Part shown: piece after piece, positions 1 to 5,351 of the stretch
How positions within the stretch are numbered: position 1 is the first letter of the stretch
How the letters are laid out: the number at the start of each line of letters is the position of its first letter
Assembly: GCA_903874585.1 (NCBI GenBank)
Contig: CAIQSY010000084.1
Coordinates: 1 to 6,609 of the forward strand
DNA: 6,609 nt
Source: an uncultured Chlorobiaceae bacterium
GTDB lineage: Bacteria; Bacteroidota; Chlorobiia; Chlorobiales; Chlorobiaceae
Direction of reading: 5' to 3'
The notes under the pieces: model-generated
What the model saw: only the letters and a program-made list of their open reading frames with translations
Told to the model about the DNA's origin: nothing
The model's database searches: none
Translations under genes and position numbers: made by a program

Positions 1-219
1 GATGTTGCTATGACGCTTATTAACATGAGCTTGCTCTCTCAAGAGATAGCGAATAAAGAGCAATCATTAGCGATGGTACGTGAAGCTTTACCAATGTTGC
101 TTTCCTTTGCTGATAGGTTGCCTTTGGTGCGGAAAAATCTCGATATCGCTTTACGGATTGTTAAAGATTGGGGCATTGATCCTGATGAGTTTGTACAGCA
201 ATTAAGCAATCCTGCCTAA
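1..219 (+). CDS. Unidentified small protein or C-terminal end of a longer protein (open at left edge)
   Basis: The frame is open from base 1 to the TAA at 217-219, so this is either a 69-residue protein starting at ATG 10 (or 65 residues from ATG 25) or the tail of a gene that begins outside the window. I do not recognise the family. The protein is largely helical in character, with leucine-rich stretches (ALPMLLSFADRLPL, then DIALRIVKDWGI) and an acidic end, DPDEFVQQLSNPA. It has no signal peptide, no cysteines and no evident catalytic motif. It ends 29 bp before the truncated restriction gene on the same strand, so the two may once have been co-transcribed. The spacer between them has no G on the plus strand. 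No function is assigned. Confidence 0.5.
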   Translation, partial: DVAMTLINMSLLSQEIANKEQSLAMVREALPMLLSFADRLPLVRKNLDIALRIVKDWGIDPDEFVQQLSNPA

Positions 220-248
220 CCAACCATCCTTAACCCACCCCACCATCA

Positions 249-908
249 ATGCCGTTAAGCCAGAAAGAGATCCGCGACAATGCGCTTCAATTTGCCCATG
301 AGTGGGCAGATGTCTCACGTGAACGTGGGGAGGCGCAGAGCTTTTGGAATGCGTTTTTTATGGTGTTCGGTATTCCGTTGCGCAGGGTTGCGTCGTTTGA
401 GGAGCCGGTGAAAAAGCTGGGCGATCAGCGTGGTTCCATAGATTTGTTCTGGAAAGGGACGCTGGTTGTTGAGCATAAGTCGAAAGGCAGGGATCTCGAT
501 AAAGCGTACACTCAGGCACTCGACTATTTTCAGGGGCTTAAGAATGAGGAGCTGCCGAAATATGTGCTGGTATCGGATTTTGCACAGTTTCGATTGTATG
601 ATTTGGATGAGAATCTTGAGCATAAGTTTCTGCTTCAAGAGTTGCCGGAACATATTGATCTGTTTGGCTTTATCTCCGGTTATCAGAAGCGCATTTATAA
701 AGATGAAGACCCGGTTAATATTCAGGTGGCGGAGAGAATGGGGCAGCTTCACGATGCGCTGCTGAACTCCGGTTACGATGGGCACGATCTGGAAGTTTTG
801 TTAGTCAGGCTGGTCTATTGCCTCTTTGCGGACGATACCGGTATTTTCAACGCTAAAGATGATTTTGAATTTCAGCAATGCCCTGAAAAAAAATCAGCTC
901 TCCGATGA
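249..908 (+). pseudogene. Truncated MmeI-like type IIL/IIG restriction-modification enzyme, N-terminal nuclease part only
   Basis: Intact members of this family are single polypeptides of roughly 900 residues or more, carrying an N-terminal PD-(D/E)XK nuclease, a helical connector, an N6-adenine methyltransferase and a target-recognition domain. Only 219 residues remain here. The N-terminal helical part (about 1-50, with SFWNAFFMVFGIP at 32-44) leads into the nuclease core. D65 is followed by nine residues and then E75-H-K77, which is the D-X9-E-X-K spacing known from MmeI. The connector start is recognisable by RLVYCLFADDTGIF at 187-200. After residue 200 the family resemblance fades, and the frame ends at TGA 906-908. 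The methyltransferase motifs (NPPY and the SAM-binding motif) and the target-recognition domain are absent, and the DNA beyond is occupied by the opposite-strand hslU operon. An in-frame TAA at 231-233 makes ATG 249 the first possible start, and no ribosome binding site is visible. The fragment is probably inert, because DNA recognition and self-protection are both missing. Confidence 0.85.
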
Positions 909-925
909 TGTTGAGTCATCGGAGA
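886..925 (-). terminator. Rho-independent terminator of the rpoN-hslVU operon
   Basis: A perfect 10-bp inverted repeat, TCTCCGATGA at 899-908 and TCATCGGAGA at 916-925, encloses a 7-nt loop. Read on the minus strand, the stem is followed after 5 nt (894-898) by eight T residues (complement of the A run at 886-893). There is no T tract on the plus-strand side, so the element works for minus-strand transcription only. It lies 66 nt beyond the hslU stop codon, the right place to end the operon. The 5-nt spacer before the T run makes it less than ideal, though still convincing. The left arm also encodes the last residues and the stop codon of the convergent restriction-gene remnant. Confidence 0.8.
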
Positions 926-991
926 ACAATCACGTCAAAGATAAATGGTAGCTTCGAGAGCCTCAGACCCCATTGCAACCAGATGGTGGTT

Positions 992-2485
992 TTACAGAAT
1001 ATATTGACTTAAATCACGATCAGCGACGACGTGGTTCAGTTTCTCTTTTACCATTGCTTCGTCGATGATGACGTGATCTTCTGAGAAATTTTCAGGAATG
1101 TTGAACATCAGCTCTTCGAGCAGGTTGGTCATAATGGTATGCAACCGGCGTGCGCCGATATTTTCAACACTTTCGTTGACCTGTGCTGCAATGCGGGCAA
1201 TTTCGCGGATAGCTCCTTCGCTGAACGTTAACTCAACGCCCTCGGTGGCTAAAAGGGCTGTATATTGTTTGATAAGCGCGTTATCCGGCTGCGTGAGAAT
1301 CAGGTAGAAATCCTCCTCCGTTAAGCTTTTCAGCTCAACTCTGATTGGAAAACGTCCCTGCAATTCAGGAATCAAGTCCGATGGTTTGGCAAGATGAAAC
1401 GCGCCGGAAGCGATAAAGAGCACATGGTCGGTCTTCACCATGCCATGTTTTGTGGCAACATTCGAGCCTTCAACAATTGGGAGAAGATCGCGCTGTACGC
1501 CCTCGCGGCTCACATCTGGACCTTTGCCACCTGCGCCGGTTGTTGGTGAGGCGATTTTGTCAATTTCGTCAATGAACACAATGCCCGACTGCTCAACTTT
1601 GCTGATAGCTTCTTTGACGACGTTATCCATATCGATCAGCTTCTGTACCTCTTCCTGTTCAAGCAGCTTGCGAGCTTCAGCAATGGAGACGCGTCTTTTT
1701 TTGCGTTTACGAGGTAATCCGCTCATCAAGTCCTGCATGATTCCGCCAATCTCCTCCATCTGACCAAGAGGACCAAAGACTTGCATCATGCCGCCTGGTG
1801 AATCACCGGATATATCCATCTCAATCTGTTTCTCTTCAAGCTTTCCACTGCGAAGACGTTCCAGCATTTTTTTACGGCTGCGGCGATTGACCTCCATCGA
1901 TTTGTCGAGCTTTTCGCGCGACAGCGTTTCAGAGGAAACCTCGTGAACAGCGTCATCATCGCCTTGCTCCTCATCACCATTTTCATCAGCGTTTGTAACC
2001 GGCGGCAGCAGAATATCGAGCAGGCGCTCTTCAACCAGCTTTGCGGCTTTATCGCGAACTTCTTCAGATTTTTCGCTTCTCACCATTGCCACCGATTGAT
2101 CAACAAGGTCGCGAATCATCGACTCAACATCGCGCCCGACATAGCCAACTTCGGTAAACTTTGAAGCTTCAACTTTAACGAATGGAGCGCGCGCAAGTTT
2201 GGCAAGGCGGCGGGCAATTTCAGTTTTACCAACGCCGGTAGGTCCAATCATAATAATGTTGTTCGGCATAATTTCGTCACGCAAATCATCGCTGACGCTC
2301 TGGCGACGAAGCCGGTTGCGTAACGCAATGGCGACCGATTTTTTGGCATCCTTCTGCCCGATAATAAATTTATCGAGCTGCGAAACAATCTGGTTCGGGG
2401 TCAAATTACTCGATGCTATGGTGCTTTTCCGGTACTGTATTGCTTCAGGTAATGCAAGCGCCTCGCCTTCACTCTTCATACTCAT
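992..2485 (-). CDS. hslU: HslU, ATPase/unfoldase subunit of the HslVU (ClpYQ) protease
   Basis: HslU is a cytoplasmic AAA+ hexamer that unfolds substrates and threads them into the HslV chamber. With the start at ATG 2485 the protein has 497 residues. The Walker A motif GPTGVGKT lies at 81-88, the pore loop GYVG at 114-117, Walker B IVFIDEID at 302-309, the sensor-1 region IASGAF at 358-363, an arginine-finger context QGRFP near 378, and sensor-2 GARR at 444-447. The C-terminal end SQYIL matches the tail that docks into and activates HslV. The intermediate (I) domain, about 120-270, carries an acidic stretch at 165-179, a basic run KRKKRR at 260-265 and a Met/Gly-rich segment (around 232-255). 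The frame is also open upstream to a GTG at 2548, but the extra 21 aromatic residues do not look like this family, so ATG 2485 or ATG 2479 is preferred. Neither has a visible ribosome binding site. It is the last gene of the operon, 83 nt after hslV. Confidence 0.95.
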   Translation of the reverse strand: MSMKSEGEALALPEAIQYRKSTIASSNLTPNQIVSQLDKFIIGQKDAKKSVAIALRNRLRRQSVSDDLRDEIMPNNIIMIGPTGVGKTEIARRLAKLARAPFVKVEASKFTEVGYVGRDVESMIRDLVDQSVAMVRSEKSEEVRDKAAKLVEERLLDILLPPVTNADENGDEEQGDDDAVHEVSSETLSREKLDKSMEVNRRSRKKMLERLRSGKLEEKQIEMDISGDSPGGMMQVFGPLGQMEEIGGIMQDLMSGLPRKRKKRRVSIAEARKLLEQEEVQKLIDMDNVVKEAISKVEQSGIVFIDEIDKIASPTTGAGGKGPDVSREGVQRDLLPIVEGSNVATKHGMVKTDHVLFIASGAFHLAKPSDLIPELQGRFPIRVELKSLTEEDFYLILTQPDNALIKQYTALLATEGVELTFSEGAIREIARIAAQVNESVENIGARRLHTIMTNLLEELMFNIPENFSEDHVIIDEAMVKEKLNHVVADRDLSQYIL

Positions 2486-2568
2486 ATCAATATTAAATCT
2501 ATAAATTTCAAAAAAATTGATGCGCCATAACGTGTGCCAATCCTGCACGGGGCGATGTTTTTGCTGAT

Positions 2569-3117
2569 TTAAACCTCTTCCACAATAATGTGATCGTTGG
2601 TGTAAATGCAGATATCCGAAGCTATTTTCAAGCTCTCATACACAATGTCCTTTGCGGAGAGTGTGGTGTGTTTCATGAGTGAACGAGCGGCGGCAAGTGC
2701 GTACATGCTGCCACTGCCAATGGCAACAATGCCATCATCCGGCTCAATAACGTCGCCCGTGCCGGAGATAATAAGCGCTTTGTCGTTGCTGACAATAGCG
2801 AGCATTGCCTCAAGGCGACGGAGATATTTGTCGGTTCGCCAGTCGCGCGCAAGCTCTACAGCGGCACGATCGAGCTTGCCATTATAGGCTTCAAGCTTGG
2901 TTTCAAAGCGGTCGAGCAGCGTTAAGGCATCAGCCGTTGCGCCCGCAAAACCTGTGACAAATTTCCCCAGATACAATCTCCTGATTTTTCTGGTGGAGTG
3001 TTTCATGACCGTATTACCCAGCGTCATTTGACCATCGCTACCAAGGGCAGCTTTGCCATCGCGTATCACTCCGATTACCGTTGTTGAACGAATCTGAGGC
3101 TTTTCACTATTCTTCAT
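2569..3117 (-). CDS. hslV: HslV, proteolytic subunit of the HslVU (ClpQY) protease
   Basis: This is the threonine peptidase of the bacterial proteasome-like HslVU complex, a double hexameric ring capped by HslU. The precursor has 182 residues. An 11-residue propeptide (ending IRS) precedes the mature N-terminus TTVIGV, making T12 the nucleophile once processed. By alignment from memory with Escherichia coli HslV, the catalytic Asp is D28 (in GSDGQ) and the catalytic Lys is K44 (in TRKIRR). Conserved blocks follow in order: GNTVMK at 34-39, GFAGATADALTL at 56-67, VELARDWRTDKYLRRLEA at 87-104, a GTGDVIEPDD segment, an AIGSGSMYALAAARSL segment and the late DICIYTN motif. The length and the full set of motifs indicate an intact enzyme. 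The ATG lies 3 nt after the rpoN stop codon, so translation is probably coupled, and hslU follows downstream as is usual for this pair. Confidence 0.96.
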   Translation of the reverse strand: MKNSEKPQIRSTTVIGVIRDGKAALGSDGQMTLGNTVMKHSTRKIRRLYLGKFVTGFAGATADALTLLDRFETKLEAYNGKLDRAAVELARDWRTDKYLRRLEAMLAIVSNDKALIISGTGDVIEPDDGIVAIGSGSMYALAAARSLMKHTTLSAKDIVYESLKIASDICIYTNDHIIVEEV

Positions 3118-3120
3118 ACG

Positions 3121-4581
3121 TCAAAATATTTTTTTTCTTAATCTTGCCACTGGAATTTGCATTTGTTCACGGTATTTTGCAACCGTTCTTCGCGCAATAT
3201 GTACACCCCGCTGAACCAGCATCTCTGCAAGCGCATCATCACTTAACGGATGGCTGGCATCTTCCTCCTTCACCATTTCAGCAATTGACTGGCGGATAAT
3301 TTTGCTCGACATATCATCGCCATCTTCGGTTGAGAGTGCGCTGCTGAAGAAATATTTCAGTTCAAAGACACCAAATCGCGTCTGCACATATTTGCCATTC
3401 ACCGCACGGCTGATGGTGGAAATATCGAGTCCGGTTTCTGCGGCAATGGTTTTCATGCCAAGCGGAGTTATCTGTTCCGGTCCGTCAATAAAAAAGGCGT
3501 ACTGATGCTTCAGCAGCGCCTCAATAACCTTCAGCAGTGTCTGGCGCCGTATGGCAAGCGCCGAGGTAAACTCTTGCGCCCGCTGCATATTCTGGCGGAT
3601 AAACTGCTTCTCCTCCTTTGGTGCTTTCCGGTTTTTCAGCAGCTCCAGATATTGCTCGCTCACCTTGACCGAGAGCGCACTCCGATCGTTCAAGGAGGCA
3701 ATCAATTCGCCATTTTCATAGTTCACCACAAAATCGGGATTGATGTAGTGACCACCCTCATCCTGAAAAATACCCGGATGAGGATCAAGGACGATAATTG
3801 CCGAAACTGCGGCTTCAACGCGCTCTTTCGGAGCACCCAGCTTTTTGAGCAGCAACTCAAAACGGTGGTGCAGAAAATCATCAAAATAGTCGTTGAGAAT
3901 GCGCATGGCAAGTTCGTGCGTGCGATCATCGCCATGTGAGTCGGCAACCTGCAACTGCACCATCAGGCGCTCACGCAAATCGCGCACTGCCACACCGGGC
4001 GGATCGAGAAAATGGATTTTATGCAGTACGAGCTGTACCTCATCTTCGGTAACAAGAAGATCCTGACGATGCAGACTGTTGAGAATCACCTGCGTTGTTT
4101 CGGTGAAGTAACCATCATCATCAAGATTCCCTAAAATTTCAATGGCAATGTTGATTTCACGCTCGCGCACATCTTCATGCAGAACAATTTGTTTCAGCAA
4201 TGTTTCGTGAAAACTGTCGTACTGTATTGCCTGAAAAAAATGCTCTTTTGCAGGACTTTCATTGGTGAAGTTGAGCCTTCCTTCGGAGCTTTCATTGGAC
4301 GAGGAGGTTGTTGAACGCTCTTTGAGCGAGCTTTTGCTGAAGCGCTCAACGGAGTCAAACATATCGTCGCCGGTGGAGTTTTCTGCTGAAGAGGAGAGTT
4401 CGCTGATGCGCTCCGTTGCTGGTTCGACGGCTTCGACCAGTTCAAGAAGGGGATTATCCTGCACTTCCTCATAAATCCGCTGCTCAAGATTCTGCATTGG
4501 AAGTTGAAGAAGCTGGCTACTGAGAATTTGCTGAAAAGAGAGTTGTAACTTTTGCTTTTGTTGAAGTTTAAACTCAGACAT
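3121..4581 (-). CDS. rpoN: RNA polymerase sigma-54 factor RpoN
   Basis: RpoN directs RNA polymerase to -24/-12 promoters that need AAA+ enhancer-binding activators, commonly for nitrogen assimilation and fixation. The 486-residue protein has all regions. Region I (1-50) is Gln/Leu-rich, with QQILSSQLLQLPMQNLEQRI and the ending DNPLLEL. Region II (about 51-112) is acidic and serine-rich. The core-binding region includes IEILGNLDDDGYF at 147-159 and the HFLDPPGVAVRDLRERL block starting near 190. A helix-turn-helix with TIAAETGLDISTISRAVNGK (378-397) precedes FELKYFF. The C-terminal RpoN box ARRTVAKYRE at 463-472 recognises the -24 element. Its ATG shares one base with the stop codon of the upstream DUF3109 gene (TAATG), and its TGA lies 3 nt from the hslV start, so it sits mid-operon with coupled translation on both sides. 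No truncation or missing motif is seen. Confidence 0.97.
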   Translation of the reverse strand: MSEFKLQQKQKLQLSFQQILSSQLLQLPMQNLEQRIYEEVQDNPLLELVEAVEPATERISELSSSAENSTGDDMFDSVERFSKSSLKERSTTSSSNESSEGRLNFTNESPAKEHFFQAIQYDSFHETLLKQIVLHEDVREREINIAIEILGNLDDDGYFTETTQVILNSLHRQDLLVTEDEVQLVLHKIHFLDPPGVAVRDLRERLMVQLQVADSHGDDRTHELAMRILNDYFDDFLHHRFELLLKKLGAPKERVEAAVSAIIVLDPHPGIFQDEGGHYINPDFVVNYENGELIASLNDRSALSVKVSEQYLELLKNRKAPKEEKQFIRQNMQRAQEFTSALAIRRQTLLKVIEALLKHQYAFFIDGPEQITPLGMKTIAAETGLDISTISRAVNGKYVQTRFGVFELKYFFSSALSTEDGDDMSSKIIRQSIAEMVKEEDASHPLSDDALAEMLVQRGVHIARRTVAKYREQMQIPVARLRKKIF

Positions 4582-4583
4582 TA
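4579..4583 (-). other. TAATG stop/start overlap coupling the DUF3109 gene to rpoN
   Basis: On the minus strand the TAA stop of the DUF3109 gene (4583-4581) and the ATG of rpoN (4581-4579) share the A at 4581. No Shine-Dalgarno-like purine run precedes this ATG, so rpoN translation most likely depends on ribosomes finishing the upstream gene. Confidence 0.8.
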
Positions 4584-5153
4584 TGTTGAAAAAGAATTAT
4601 TGACACAAGATTTCAAATCTTTAAGCCAATCGCTGCCAAAGCGCGATTCAAGAGCTGAAGAGACGCAATCAATAAGTTGTACCTTGCACTCCCTGCCAGC
4701 CTTTCGGGCGGCTCGACACATCGAGTGCTGCTCGTAAACAAGATAATCCAATCCAAACTTTTTCCTTACCCTGATCGGAAACAATCGGCAGGAGATGGGT
4801 TTATCGAATGGCAGTTTGCCTTCGCGATACGCAATTTCAATGGCGCAGAAGGTTATGCCATCGCGCATGCAGGTAAAGACGCATTCGTTGTGATCAATGG
4901 TTCTGGTGTACTGCAAGCCTTGATAGACTTCAACCGATCCATGCTCCTCCAAATAGCGCAACCCTTTTTTAGGCAGCATTTGCAACAGCTCCTCCGGCAG
5001 ATCCTGAAGTTGTGCAGCTTCTGCCTCGGTTAACGGCGCGCCCAGCTCACCCTCCACACAGCACGCGCCTTTGCAATCGTGCAGATCGCACAAAAAAAAG
5101 GCTTTGACGACCTCTTTTTCAACCAGCACACTTCCTATTGAAATCAGTGACAT
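4581..5153 (-). CDS. DUF3109 family cysteine-rich protein, probable metal or Fe-S binding (YkgJ-like clusters)
   Basis: The 190-residue protein has twelve cysteines: 22, 27, 31, 32, 91, 95, 103, 122, 146, 156, 163 and 183. The N-terminal cluster FLCDLHDCKGACCVEGELGAP (about 20-40) and the later SCRLFPIR at 121-128 match the pattern of DUF3109, a family common in Bacteroidota and Chlorobiota and related in Cys layout to the YkgJ/UPF0153 zinc or iron-sulfur proteins. No biochemical role is known to me, and the metal-binding idea is inferred from the cysteine spacing. There is no signal peptide or membrane segment, so it should be cytoplasmic. It is the first gene of the minus-strand operon, and its stop overlaps the rpoN start by one base. 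The ATG at 5153 is preceded by a C/T-rich stretch rather than a ribosome binding site. The start is supported by MSLISIGSVLVEKEVV, which fits the usual beginning of the family (a short lead into the VL-V-E-VV strand). Confidence 0.88.
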   Translation of the reverse strand: MSLISIGSVLVEKEVVKAFFLCDLHDCKGACCVEGELGAPLTEAEAAQLQDLPEELLQMLPKKGLRYLEEHGSVEVYQGLQYTRTIDHNECVFTCMRDGITFCAIEIAYREGKLPFDKPISCRLFPIRVRKKFGLDYLVYEQHSMCRAARKAGRECKVQLIDCVSSALESRFGSDWLKDLKSCVNNSFST

Positions 5154-5351
5154 AACGGGGGAAATTCTTTTTTCAAGCTTTTCAAGCTCTCATGTTTGGT
5201 ATTTCGGTGTTAATATAACGTCATCCCCACGAAAAGAGAATGTGCGATTGGCAAAACAGATCGCAGTGTGTCGCAAATTTTGTCGGTTCGGTGCTCAAAA
5301 GTGCAAAAGCTTCCTTGAATAAAGGAAGATTTTGCATATATTTTCCTCATT
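5154..5351 (+). promoter_or_regulatory. Divergent intergenic region with promoters for both flanking genes
   Basis: The 198-bp spacer separates the minus-strand operon from the plus-strand ATPase, so it should hold promoters in both directions. An AT-rich patch TTAATATAAC at 5210-5219 could supply a -10 element either way (TATAAC on plus at 5214-5219, TATATT on minus at 5217-5212). In neither direction is there a good -35 at the usual distance, so I do not call exact promoters. Other structure includes a short tandem repeat TTCAAGCT at 5172-5179 and 5181-5188, TCGCA at 5261-5265 and 5271-5275 with an inverted copy TGCGA at 5243-5247, and the palindrome at 5303-5335. No credible coding sequence lies here. 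Confidence 0.5.
5303..5335. repeat. Imperfect 14-bp palindrome (hairpin) upstream of the ATPase gene
   Basis: The left arm 5303-5316 (GCAAAA, G, CTTCCTT) pairs with the right arm 5322-5335 (AAGGAAG, A, TTTTGC) with a single G/A mismatch and a 5-nt loop (5317-5321). One further T-A pair (5302/5336) can be added. It ends 16 nt before the ATPase ATG. Neither strand has a clean T tract right after the stem, and nothing visible needs to terminate here, so an operator or a 5' leader hairpin is more likely than a terminator. Confidence 0.65.

Larger units (their letters stand above)
992..5153 (-). other. Probable operon: DUF3109 gene - rpoN - hslV - hslU
   Basis: Four minus-strand genes follow with a 1-base overlap, a 3-nt gap and a gap of 83 nt (20 nt if the GTG start of hslU were used), and end at a hairpin terminator at 886-925. 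The spacer at 5154-5351 is the only place for the main promoter. There is room between hslV and hslU for a second start site, but no clear promoter is visible there. Confidence 0.75.

Noticed and set aside
315..785. 156-codon minus-strand frame opposite the restriction-gene fragment
   Set aside because: The plus-strand frame carries the clear MmeI-like motifs, while the antisense translation has no recognisable domain and an odd composition.
249..908. Functional complete restriction system
   Set aside because: No methyltransferase or specificity domain is encoded in the window, and the downstream DNA belongs to the convergent hslU operon.
2525..2539. Sigma-54-like site TGGCAC…ATGG on the minus strand before hslU
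   Set aside because: The -24 half matches, but the near-invariant GC of the -12 element is GG here, so it is not a credible sigma-54 promoter.
5303..5340. Palindrome as a rho-independent terminator
   Set aside because: The following bases are ATATATTTTCC on plus and ACTTTTGAGC on minus, with no continuous T run at the stem base, and no gene ends nearby in either direction.
5334..5346. GG-N9-GC on the minus strand upstream of the operon as a sigma-54 (autoregulatory) promoter
   Set aside because: The spacing is one base short of the GG-N10-GC requirement and the surrounding bases do not match the consensus.
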